Source: Vicia villosa
Taxonomy: Eukaryota; Streptophyta; Magnoliopsida; Fabales; Fabaceae
Direction of reading: 5' to 3'
DNA length: 64,000 nt
Assembly (NCBI RefSeq): GCF_029867415.1
Contig: NW_026706246.1
Span: 173,254 to 237,253, forward strand
The translations under genes were made by a program, and so were the position numbers. The notes under the pieces are model-generated. The model was not told the origin of the DNA and searched no databases. It saw nothing but the letters and a program-made list of their open reading frames with translations. This document shows, piece by piece, positions 46,733 through 57,412 of the stretch (its first letter is position 1; each line of letters begins with the position of its first letter).

Positions 46733-48010
46733 CTATACAAGGATGGAACAAAACATAACAAAGCTAATAAAATAAAAATAACTAGTACTAAATATACTTA
46801 TAGCACTAACATAAAATATAAAACTACTCATCCCAACTTGATGATCTTCTTCCACATTCTCATCCTCGCCACCTTCCTCCTCCTCAGGAAATGGACTGAC
46901 CTCAGGCCAATCAGCATAATCCACCAAATCTTGGCGAGAACTCCACGGATGAGCCACATGGGGCTCCATCATCTGCAACCTCAGCTGAGACATAGAATCA
47001 TGCAAAAACATGAATGCTCTCTGATGCGCCATATGAAATGCCAAGTTCTCCTCTCTATCAGGATTACTACGGCGGCGAGCAGGGCGAGCAGCAGCAACAG
47101 GAACAGCAGTCAACCTGGATAAACAATAACGCTCAATAAAAATGTCATCAATAAAAGTGTCAATAGACACAAGCCCCTCAGAAGGAATCTGCACTCTTGC
47201 TTTCTTGCACAGATTCATGATCAAACCAGGAAAAATCAGCTTGCATGGAGCACGATCACCATGCCGAGTTCCACTCAAAGCAACCCTCTTCAGCTCATTC
47301 GCAATAATGCGAGTAATATCAATCGGCTCATGCTCAATCATACGAGCAACCAGTGCAGCAGACTCAGCAGGTAAAGAGGAAGTGTGACTCCTAGGCCTTA
47401 AATTATGAAGAACCACAGACATGAGAATCTGAGCATTAGTAGACAACGACTTCCTAGAGAATTTCTGGGGTTGTTGTGAAGGATTAAGATCATAAGACTG
47501 CCCCCTCGCACACAAGACCTCCCTCAGATGCTCCCAATCAAAATTACCCCTTGCCAATTGCACATGATACCCACACAGCTCACCATCCTCAAAAGGTAAT
47601 TGAGTTCCAAGAAACTCACGGATAGCTTGACGAGAAAAATCAATTTCCTTACCACGCACCCAAGTTTTGAACTTAAAGGGAACACCTTCAACCGGAAATT
47701 CCTCATTTGGAACAGCATTAGCATAGAACTCTCTTACAATCTCCAAATGAAACTTAGGTGCAGACTCACAAAGTCTAAGCCAACCGTACTCCTCAATGGT
47801 GCGATGACACCACCCATAGGTTCCCTCAGGATTGATCCTCACAATTCGCTCTGGCCACCATGTCCTAACCTCTAACTTCTTGTACCTCTCCTCTTGGACA
47901 TGACTCTTGAACCGGTTCTGATTAAACGGAATAGCCCTAGGTGCTTGAGAAGAACTGCCACCTTCGGTTCCGGTCTTTCTTTTCTTAGAGCCTAGGAATT
48001 TCGGTCCCAT
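46733..48010 (-). CDS. Athila-associated ORF3, plant transposon-protein family
   Basis: An intact 425-codon ORF lies downstream of pol, in the position of the env-like ORF of Athila elements. It starts MGPKFLGSKKRKTG. The central region has YGWLRLCESAPKFHLEIVREFYAN, shortened here, i.e. the 'LVREFYAN' phrase. It then has REFLGTQLPF and FPGLIMNLCKKA. These phrases are characteristic of the plant 'putative transposon protein' family (Transposase_32 type). A linker rich in Arg and Ala and an acidic stretch (EEEEGGEDENVEEDHQ) lead to a strongly hydrophobic C-terminal tail of about 30 residues that could be a membrane segment. The function is unknown. Unlike gag and pol in the same element, it has no stops or shifts. 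Confidence 0.7.
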   Translation of the reverse strand: MGPKFLGSKKRKTGTEGGSSSQAPRAIPFNQNRFKSHVQEERYKKLEVRTWWPERIVRINPEGTYGWCHRTIEEYGWLRLCESAPKFHLEIVREFYANAVPNEEFPVEGVPFKFKTWVRGKEIDFSRQAIREFLGTQLPFEDGELCGYHVQLARGNFDWEHLREVLCARGQSYDLNPSQQPQKFSRKSLSTNAQILMSVVLHNLRPRSHTSSLPAESAALVARMIEHEPIDITRIIANELKRVALSGTRHGDRAPCKLIFPGLIMNLCKKARVQIPSEGLVSIDTFIDDIFIERYCLSRLTAVPVAAARPARRRSNPDREENLAFHMAHQRAFMFLHDSMSQLRLQMMEPHVAHPWSSRQDLVDYADWPEVSPFPEEEEGGEDENVEEDHQVGMSSFIFYVSAISIFSTSYFYFISFVMFCSILV

Positions 48011-49218
48011 CTAAAATGATTAAGGAAATAGCAACACAAAAACAAATATGTTAACACAATACATAACAAAAATAAACAGCCCTAGTAAAAATTAAAGCAC
48101 AAGATCACTCCCCCTGCATCAAACAAAAACAGGGAGAAGAGGGGATTTTTCTGAAATCCCCAGACCGCGCTAAGCGCGCCTACCGCGCTAAGCGGGCTCT
48201 GCGATTTGCAGAAAAAATCCCCTGCGAACCAGGGTTTCATCCATGCATTTCCAGCACCCAAAATCAATTCTAAATAAGCACAAGGCACTGGAAATCATAT
48301 TAAATTACTAAGATTTCAAAACAACAACCCTAACCACCTTCTATTCCTAAAATTAAATCTAAACCTTAATATATATAAACAAGCATAAGAGAAAAGAAAT
48401 AATAAGAAGAAATAACAAGAAGAAGAAAAAGATTACCTTGGAGATGATGAAGAAAGAGCAAGGACTTGATTAATTTGCACAAGGAAAAGGAAAGCAAAGA
48501 AAGAAAGAAGTTTAGGAGAAGAAATTGGGAGAAATGAGGCAACAAAACCTCAAAACCCTACTTCCCTCACCCAAAATTCGTGCTGGGCCGGGTCAAAGAT
48601 TAAGGGCCCAAAAAAAAATGAAAAATATTTTTTTTTTCTTCTGAAAACTGACCCGCGCTAAGCGGGCTTAGGAGCGCGCTAAGCGCGCAACTCTCTGGAA
48701 CTAAGGGTTAAAAAATCTTCAAAGCGCGCTAAGCGGGCTTAACAGAACACAGAAAATTTTTCTTTCTACCAGCATGCGAAACTTTACCGGTAGACTGATT
48801 TTGGCTCGACCAGAACGCAAAAAACATAAACGGTAAAAAACACATAAAACAAGCTGAATATATACAAATTGGGGTGCCTCCCAATAAGCGCTTTGTTTAA
48901 CGTCGGTCAGCTCGACGGTCAAAGGCAATCAAGGATCACCAAACGATAAAACACAAGTTTCACGATTAAAATCGCATCCTCGATAAACCTTCAACCTCTG
49001 ACCATTAACTACCCATTCTTGCTTTGATTTTTGGTCCTCTATCACAATAGCCCCATGGCTTCTAACTTCTTTGACCAAAAACGGTCCGGACCATTTAGAC
49101 TTCAACTTTCCCGGAAAAAGTCTTAACCGGGAATTGAAAAGTAAAACTAATTGCCCACCTTAAAGTCCTTCATTCTAACCTTACTATCATGATAGAATTT
49201 GGTCTTTTCCTTGTAAAT
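48011..49218 (-). other. Athila pol-ORF3 spacer with more CGCT(A/T)AGCG motifs
   Basis: Non-coding spacer. The GC-rich motif occurs at 48162-48200 (two copies), 48652-48689 (two) and 48723-48740 (one). Near 48870-48910, GGGGTGCCTCCCAATAAGCG is a recognisable retroelement phrase. Small frames here that read Ala-Leu-Ser-Ala-Val are translations of the motif. Confidence 0.6.
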
Positions 49219-50769
49219 CTAATTAGACTTATAGGCATGCAATCTCATCTCTTCCAACTCATTAAGTTGGATTTTTCTTCTCTCTCCACACAACTTGTGG
49301 TCAAAATTCAAAATCTTCAAAGCCCAATATGCCTTATGCTCTAGTTCTACGGGAAGGTGGCAGCTTTTACCATACACCATTTGGAATGGTGTAAGACCGA
49401 TCGGTGCTTTGAAAGCGGTCCGATACGCCCACAAGGTTTCATCTAACTTCATTGACCAATCCTTCCTAGAGCTAGACACAGTTTTCTCAAGAATTCTCTT
49501 AATTTCTCTATTGGTCCTCTCAACTTGCCCATTAGTTTGTGGATGATATGGAGTAGCCACCTTGTGCTTTACTCCATATTGCTCCAACACTTTCTCAAGC
49601 GGGGCATTACAAAAATGAGATCCACCATCACTAATTAATACTCTTGGCGAGCCAAACCGCGAAAATATATTTTTCTTCAAAAACTTTATCACGGTCTTAC
49701 CATCCGCTTTGGGTGAAGCAATCGCTTCCACCCACTTAGACACGTAATCCACAGCTACCAAGATGTATTCATTTGACATAGAGGAAGGTAAGGGTCCAAC
49801 AAAATCAATGCCCCAACAATCGAATACCTCAACTTCTACAATACTTTGGAGGGGCATTTCCTCTCTTTTCCCTATTCCACCAGTTCGTTGACAACTGTCG
49901 CATGAGGCAACATGGTGGTAAGCATCTTTGAACAAAGTAGGCCACCAAAATCCCGATTGAAGGACTTTTGTGGCCGTACGCAAACCATTAAAATGACCAC
50001 CATAAGGCGAATTGTGGCAATGCCACAAAATGCTTTTTGCCTCCTCATCCGCGACACATCTTCTCAAAAGATTGTCACTACTCAACTTAAACAAGTGAGG
50101 ATCGTCCCAAACATAAAAATTAGCATCGTTTAAAAACTTTTTTCTTTGATTCCAAGTTAGATCCTCCGGTATCCAGCCAGATGCTTTGTGATTAGCCATA
50201 TCTGCGAACCAGGGTCTAACTTCTTGTACCATGTACAGTTTTTCATCTGGGAATTCTTCCCTCACCTCTTTTTCATTGTTTGTCACCTCGGTATTCACTA
50301 ACCGAGACAAATGATCCGCAATCAAATTTTCTGTACCTTTCTTATCTTTCACTTCAAGATCAAATTCTTGAAGCAAAAGAATCCACCGAATAAGCCTCTG
50401 TTTTGAATCAGGCTTGGTGAGAAGATATTTGATTGCGGCATGATCAGTATAACACACCACTTTAGAACCAATGAGGTAAGAGCAAAACTTTTCCAATGCA
50501 AATACAATTGCGAGCAATTCTTTTTCGGTAGTGGCATAGTTAACCTGTGCCTCATTTAAAACTTTGCTCGCATAATGAATAGCATGGAATTGTTTGTTCT
50601 TCCTTTGGCCTAAGATTGCACCAACCGCATAGTCACTCGCATCGCACATGAGTTCAAACTCAAGCGACCAATTAGGAGCGACAATTATGGGTGTGGTGGT
50701 CAAATTTGCTTTAAGTTCTAGGAAAGCTTGTGGCCAAGAACAATCCCATCCGTCACCATGAAAGTGCAT
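49219..50769 (-). pseudogene. Athila pol: RNase H and integrase part
   Basis: A long frame of 516 codons starts inside the broken RT region. RNase H motifs are [36 protein letters not shown] and DHLSRL. The integrase zinc finger has [10 protein letters not shown] and CDSCQR. The core has Asp in GIDFVGP, Asp in LISDGGSHF and Glu in GQVERTNRE with the canonical 35-residue spacing. The C-terminal GPY-like part ends near [13 protein letters not shown]. This section has no internal stop, but it is separated from RT by a frameshift and a deletion. Confidence 0.88.
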
Positions 50770-52559
50770 TTCTCCCAGTTGAGAACCAAATTTGTTTCAA
50801 TGCATCTCTCCATTACCACATCAAGGTTCTTTAAGCACAAGTCGAATGACGACCCGTACACAGAAAAATCATCCATGAACACCTCAATGCTTTTCTCGAT
50901 CAAATCTGAGAAGATAGCTTGCATGCACCTTTGAAATGTTGCAGGAGCATTACATAGTCCAAATGGCATTCTTCGGTATGCGAAAACGCCAAAAGGACAT
51001 GTAAAAGCAGTTTTCTCGTGGTCCGCCGGATTCACTGATATTTGATTGTATCCCGAATAACCATCCAAGAAACAATAGAAATTTCTTCCGGCTAACCTCT
51101 CTAACATTTGATCCATAAAAGGTAATGGAAAGTGATATTTTCTTGTTGCTTGGTTCAACCTCCTATAATCAATACACATACGCCACCTGGTCACCGCTCT
51201 CGAAGGAATCAACTCGTTCTTCTCATTTCTCACAACTGTCAATCCACCCTTCTTAGGAACCACATGCACCGGGCTCACCCATTCGCTATCGGAGATGGGA
51301 TAAATCATCCCCGCCTCTAATAACTTCACAACCTCTTTTCTAACAACTTCTTTCATGGTTGGATTCAATCGCCTTTGAGGTTGTGCCACGGGCCGAAAAT
51401 CATCTTCTAACATAATCTTATGCATACAATAGGCCGGACTAATACCCTTCAAGTCGGATAAAACCCATCCTATTGCTTCTTGATTCTTTGTCAACACTTC
51501 CTTCAATCTATGCTCTTCCTTGTTAGACAAACCACTATTAATGATAACCGGCTTAGTAGAATTGTCACCGAGAAACACGTATTTCAAGTGAGACGGTAAC
51601 ACATTCAACTCCACCTTTTGCTCTTCAACTTTAGGTTCATCCTTCAACTCTTCAATTTGAGTTTCAAATGGATTCATCTCCTCACAAGCCTCTAAATTTC
51701 TCAAGCGATCTTCAATTTCCTTCTCTTGATCTTTGGTGAGAACTTCGAGAGCTTCCATTAAAGTCTTCTCAAGAGGATTTGACAAGTGCATTTGATTCTC
51801 CACTTTCATAATAGCTCTTTCGGTAGCATCGATTCTAAAACAATCATCCTCATCATTAGGATGCTTGATGGCTTCAAAGAGATCAAGACATAATTCTTCA
51901 TCTTGGTACCTTAATTTCATTAAGCCATCATCAATATCTATCATCATTCGGGCCGTCTTCATAAAAGGCCTTCCTAAGATCAATGGAATCTCAGGATCTT
52001 CTTCCATGTCTATGACAATAAAATCAACAGGATACCAAAATTTGTCAACCTTGACAAGCAAGTCTTCCGCAACTCCATGAGGATGAGCTGTGGATTTATC
52101 TGCTAATGATAACGTCATTCTTGTCGGCTTCAAATCGTTGATTCCTAATCTTCTCACCATAGACAATGGGATCAAATTAATGATAGAACCGGTATCTACC
52201 AAACCTTTGCCTATGTGAACATTTCCAATAGACACCGGTAAGGTTACCCGCCCAGGATCATTTGATTTTATCGGAGTAGTGCGTTGAATTAACGCATTAC
52301 AACAAGAGCTCACCGTTACTACCTCCGGATCCAAGAATCTTCTCTTCTTAGTGATGATGTCTTTGATGAATTTTGCATACATCGGCATTTGCTCTAATGC
52401 TTCGGAAAAAGGAACATTAATTTGCAACTTGCTAAAAATATCCAAGAACCGAGCATAGTGCTTTGCATCTTCTTTCTTTGACGGACCTGGAGGGTAAGGT
52501 AATTTCTTCACTTGTATAGAATCATCCACCTTCTTCTTTCCCTTTTCACTCACACTCAA
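50718..52559 (-). pseudogene. Athila pol: protease and reverse transcriptase part
   Basis: The 613-codon frame follows a single in-frame TGA at 52566-52568 that separates it from the gag tail. The protease has LVDTGSIINLIP (catalytic Asp present) and LILGRPFM. RT motifs run in order: WVSPVHVVPKKGG, WRMCIDYRRLN, FLDGYSGYNQI, PFGLCNAPATFQRCM and the catalytic FMDD. The frame ends at LGHKLS. In relatives about 60-70 further residues connect this point to RNase H. Here they are missing and the register shifts, so the RT connection domain is deleted. The element cannot be autonomous as it stands. Confidence 0.88.
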
Positions 52560-52565
52560 TTTTTT

Positions 52566-54283
52566 TCACTCTTTTTCTACAACTTTCTCAAGAGTTTCTT
52601 TTTCCACTAATTCTTTCTCTTTCTCATTTTCAACTAAATCACCCTCAACATTTTTTTCTACTTCAATCACCCTATCTTTTTCACTCTCAACAATTTCCTC
52701 CTCAACTATTTCTCCTACACCCATATCAATATTTCTACCGCTACGAGTTAGAATTGACTTACAATGCTCACGAGGATTTTCTTGTGTAGTAGCCGGAAAA
52801 AGGACCTTTGTTTTGATCGGCAAGTTGCTTTGACAATTGCCCCGACTTGAGTTTCAAGGTTCTTTATTGCGGCATCCGTACTCTTTTGGCTTGCAATTTG
52901 CAATTGCATGAATTGGCTAAGAGTGTCCTCGATTGAAAGCTTTGTTTGTTGAGGTTGTTGATTGTAACCGCCTTGATAAGGATTTTGACGATTCGATGGG
53001 CCCGCTTCCGGCCTCCATCCTTGTTGATAACCTTGATTACCTCTTTGCTGGTAACCTTGGTTATTGTTGTAAGGTTGTTGTTGTTGTTGTTGTCTCCCAC
53101 CATAAACTTGATTAGGATTAGACACATAATTCACCTCTTCACCCGGTGGAGGACAAAAACCTGTTTGATGGTCACCCCTACACAACTCACAACACATCAC
53201 ATGTTGATTTTTAGAAGGGCTCCCATTTATCTCTTTGATTTTGTTGAGGGAGTTTTGACATTTGTTGAGTGAGCAATTCTACTTGTTGTGTCAATAACTT
53301 GTTTTGAGCAAGTATTGCATCACTAGTATTCAATTCAAGAACTCGCGGTTTTCTTTGCAATGCACTACGGTTGTGTTGCCCTTGATGATCATTCAAAGCC
53401 ATCCTATCAATGATAGCAATTGCTTCAGCAGCTGTTTTTGACATCAACGAACCACCCGCGGGTAGCATCTAAAAGAGTTTTTGGTTGAGGTTGGAGTCCA
53501 TTCCTAAAGATATGGATTTGAGACAATTCATCAAACCCATGACCTTTGCACTTTCTAACCATGGACATGAACCTCTCCCATGCTTCATTGAGAGATTCAT
53601 TCGAACCTTGAGAGAACACCGCAATAGAAGTTTTTCGCTTCCATGAACCTATTGTGAGGAAAGAACCGATCCAAGAACTTCTCTTCTAACTCGTTCCAAT
53701 TTGTCATGACATTATTTGGTTGATCAAGGTACCATTCCTTAGCTTTTCCAATTAAGGAAAGAGGAAAAAGTCTCCTGAACACCTGTTCTTCTTGGTCTTC
53801 CGGGAGCACCAATTGTTTCGGCGATCTCGATAGAACTTTGTTAGATGAGTAAATGGATCCTCGTGATCTGCCCCTGTGAACGGATTTTGGTATAATAATT
53901 GAAGTAACCCCGTCTTCATCTCGGAGTTTCTTCCATTGGCCTGATCACGAGCAAATTGTGCATTGAGTCGAGGGCTATTAACACAAGGGCCCTCGAACTG
54001 GATCATTAGGGATCTCTCCTGCCATTTCTCCCTCAACTAAGTTTTCAACCAGAGTTGAAGAAGAAGATGCCTCTTGTTGTTGTCTTCTTTCCCTAGCTAG
54101 TTGTCTCCTCCTACGAGTTTTGCTATTATCTCTACGAGCAGTCCTCTCAATCTCAGGATCAAAAAGGAGTTGATCTGCAGGTACACGTCCCTCGCATAAA
54201 CTGTTATCTGAAAAACTAACCAAGCAAATTAACAAACACAAGGAAAATAAATTTAGAAACAAGATATTAATTATAAGACTCAA
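52566..54283 (-). pseudogene. Athila gag, frameshifted
   Basis: Pieces in at least five registers lie in order. They are an Arg-rich N-terminal region (RRRRQLARERRQQQE), a capsid block (PFTGADHEDPFTHLTKFYR, FPLSLIGKAKEWYLDQP, NEAWERFMSMVRKC), a linker with LLTQQVELLTQQM, a zinc-knuckle-like CELCRGDHQTGFC, a Gln/Asn/Tyr-rich stretch (53050-53130) and a Glu/Val/Lys-rich tail. Small indels break it repeatedly, so no full gag is made from this copy. Confidence 0.82.
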
Positions 54284-54323
54284 TTCAAAACAAACTATTG
54301 CAATGCTTGCAATATCTAAACAA

Positions 54324-54344
54324 CAATCCCCGGCAACGGCGCCA
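54324..54344 (-). other. Athila primer-binding site
   Basis: On the minus strand TGGCGCCGTTGCCGGGGATT starts three bases after the 5' LTR end (CAACA-AAA). This phrase is the usual primer-binding region of Athila-type elements. Confidence 0.85.
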
Positions 54345-54347
54345 TTT

Positions 54348-55583
54348 TGTTGAAAGAGTATTGTGGTGTACTTTTCGTTATTATCGTATCCACAGGGATT
54401 ATTACGATATCACCGCCGTTCTATAGCCTATTTTGTCTTGAGTTAATGTTACTTTAGTTTTAGGTTTGCAAAAGATCATTCAATTTTAGTAGCAAAGAGT
54501 AAATTAATGAAAGTTCTAAGTTAAAGAAAATGTATCAAGATTCGATTTCATCGACCTAAGTTTGTATGTTTCCTTATAAATAGATGCTTATGAACTTGCT
54601 AACGATCAATATAATTACGTATCGACACCTATATCGTCCGTGTCCGCAACGATATAGTCAGATTTACCGTATTGTTTAACCGACGATTTCTCCACCGTTT
54701 AAACAATACAAATAACGTTTTAAAACCGATACTTAGTAAACATCAAACTCTAAATCCCTGTCTGCAACTTATAGTTTGAAAGATGATGAGCTAGGTCTAG
54801 ATACAAACATTGATGTCTCAAACATTTATACCAAAGAAAAAGCTTTAATAAACAAACTAAACCATCTATATTGATCATCACTTGTTCATACACATATATT
54901 CACAAGAAAAACATACAAAAGGCTAGGAAGATTACATCTTATCTTGATACAAAAGGGGTTTAGCTATCCATGAGAATGGTAGCTTGCATAAGAAGGAAAG
55001 GATGAAGATCAACAAGCATCAAAGGCGATTAATCGACGATCAAGGCTTTCAATCTTCAATTCTATGTTTGCTACAGTGTATATTGCTCTTGGTTCTCTCT
55101 TAAAAATATCTCTCTCTCTCAAAAGTGATCTGGCCCATAAACAAATAAACAAAGTTTCGCAGACCGCGCTTAGCGCGGTGCAGCCCGCTAAGCGCGCTAT
55201 CAATAATTGCTTAAACCGCCCAACCGCGCTAAGCGGGCTCCAGACCTCGCTTAGCGCGGAACTCTCTGCCAGAACTTCCTTCTTTTCTCCAAAAGCGCGC
55301 TTAGCGGGCTCAACCTCGCTTAGCGCGCTACCTCTTTTCAGCAATCCTTGGCTTTGGTCTTGGAACATCTTCAAAACGCTTATTCCATGGTCCAAGCTTC
55401 CAATTATCTATAAAAACTACAAAATCCAACATAGATTGCAAAGATAAGAACTATTCAACGATAATATAAATATAAAGAATAAATGTATACTAAATGACAA
55501 TAAAATACTACTATTAACCACAAAAAAGACTTGAGAGTTACCAAAAAATTACCTAAGATATTTACACAAATTGGTAACTAACA
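54348..55583 (-). repeat. Athila-type 5' LTR
   Basis: 1236 bp. It has the same TG...CA ends as 44096-45345, with six CGCT(A/T)AGCG motifs at 55164-55330. It differs from the other LTR by scattered substitutions and a few short indels. Confidence 0.9.
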
Positions 55584-55878
55584 GGATACTCTAAGAAAGT
55601 CTTAGCTTGTGTCTAAGCATTTGTTCCTGGAGTGATCAGGTTGTGATCAGGATACTCTAGAAGACTTAGTTGCGGACTAAGTGGAAAACCATTGTAATCC
55701 GTGCGATTAGTGGATTAAATCCTCAGTTGAGGTAAATCATCTCTGCGGGGGTGGACTGGAGTAGTTTAGTTAACAACGAACCAGGATAAAAATAACTGTG
55801 CAATTTATTTTTATCTGTCAAGTTTTTAAAGCTACACTTATTCAAACCCCCCCTTTCTAAGTGTTTTTCTATCCTTCA
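55584..55878 (+). repeat. Truncated SIRE LTR in inverted orientation
   Basis: This 295-bp piece is the reverse complement of 36422-36718, the last part of the SIRE LTR. It ends TTTTTCTATCCTTCA at 55878. It abuts the Athila 5' LTR on the left and the array element on the right. No primer-binding site follows, so it is the outer end of a plus-oriented SIRE element or solo LTR. Confidence 0.85.
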
Positions 55879-57412
55879 GTGACAAGATGGTATTGGAAAG
55901 AGGTGAAGTTAGCGGTTACGCTTGTTCTTGGAAAACGGACTTGTGTGTTGGTATCGCGCAGGACGTCAGCGTCAGAGATGAGTGAATTGAAGAAGCAATT
56001 CGAAGATTTGTTGAGGAGAAATTTTATGATCAAGTATGTCAATTGAAGAGTTTGAGAGATATCGTAAGGATTGTCGCAGCATGACGTTGATGTTTGTATT
56101 TTGGATAACGTTGGAGGATTGTATCTTGTGCTTCGAGTGTCGGATTGACGTACCGTTTGAGCCTACGAAGAGGTGAGACTATACTTTACCTTATAGAAGT
56201 GTTATGGTTATAGTAGAAGTGAAGCCTGTTGAATATAAACGGTTATTGCCGCAAATTGTCTGAAACAAAGTTAAGCCGAGCATGTTGTTGTGTAAGTAGT
56301 CATGTGTAAGCTGTTGACGAAGGAACAACAATTAAGTGAAGTATTGTTGTAAGCCTTACTGTAGGATTATTGATAAGTGATTGAAACTGTGGTTGAAGCT
56401 GTCAAAGTTGTTGAAACGTTATGGATCGCGAGTAAGAGTCGGAAATGCGAAGAGATTAGTATGATTTCAATGATAAGAAGTGTTGATATTTGTGTAAAGA
56501 AATTTTGTCCTAATGTATCGTCAGAGGTGTTTTAGTGAGTAGCTGCAAGACGTCGGTGTTAGCATGTTAATATGGTTTTGCAAGTTGTTGAAGTATGGTA
56601 CTTTTGGTGACGTAAGTACAATTGCTAAAGGAACACTATTACAGTTGGTAATGATGGTTATACTCCATTATGATTGTCGGCTGTCTATTGACAAATTGAG
56701 GACTTGATCACCCTTAATCCCTTGTTGATAGTAGACAAAATTGTATTGGATGTTATAGACTTATCTTATTGTCTTAATGGTGCGTGAGGTGATGGATGCT
56801 GAAGAAAGTCTGAAACTTAGTTGAAGCTTGTGAATAGTGTAAATTGATAGAAACTCTAATAAAGGACAGTGGATTAAGATGGATGATCAGAGTCGCGCAG
56901 TTGAAGCATGATGTGCTAGAGTGTTGAGTTTTCTTGTGAATAGTGCTGATTGTAATAGAATGTTCTTGTAAGTTGTTGGTCAATGATGAGTTATATAGTT
57001 ATTAGTCGAGTTATGTTATCAGATTGGAATTATGATATTTTGTCGATGTTGCAGTAATGTTGTCGTTGGTGCTTTGTTAGTGAACGACACCTGAGTATGG
57101 AAAATAAGAATTGTATATGTGTATCGGTGGTCGAGTATGTTGTTGCGATGATGAAGCAATGTTGTATCGTCAAATATGAGCGAGTGAAGATTGTTGTTGC
57201 ATCGTAAGATGTTGTTCCGAGATATTGCGGAAATGGTTAGCAAGTTAGTAATGAATATGTTACAAGGATAATTGAGAGATATACCGGAAAAGTAATAGTC
57301 GGAGTATTGTCAAGCGTAACTTGAGAATAAGAAAGTCGGATGAGGACGCGATGTTAGGGATGGTTGTGTTGGGCGAATTTTCGAGGACGAAAATATTCTA
57401 AGTGGGGAGAGT
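55879..57412 (+). mobile_element. Internal region of a non-autonomous large-LTR element (3' part)
   Basis: 55879-56205 is colinear with 61354-61680 in the array, with no net indel. 56206-57412 is present only once in this window. It ends with CGAGGACGAAAATATTCTA and the purine tract AAGTGGGGAGAG directly before the LTR. No gag, RT or integrase motif is recognised, so the element looks non-autonomous. The GACGAAAAT-purine tract-TGTAA layout is typical of Tekay/Del-type gypsy elements. Confidence 0.7.
57400..57411 (+). other. Polypurine tract
   Basis: AAGTGGGGAGAG lies immediately 5' of the LTR start TGTAACGCCCC. It is the expected plus-strand priming site. Confidence 0.75.

Larger units (their letters stand above)
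44096..55583 (-). mobile_element. Athila-type Ty3-gypsy element with both LTRs
   Basis: The element is 11.5 kb on the minus strand. The 5' LTR is at 54348-55583, PBS at 54324-54344, gag 52566-54283, pol 49219-52559, an env-position ORF at 46733-48010, purine tract at 45346-45358 and 3' LTR at 44096-45345. The LTRs match closely apart from small indels, suggesting a fairly recent insertion. The flanks do not form a target duplication: CCATC is on the left and GGATA on the right. Confidence 0.88.

Noticed and set aside
53211..53272. Antisense frames across the Athila gag and pol regions
   Set aside because: They are shadows of the minus-strand gag-pol frames.
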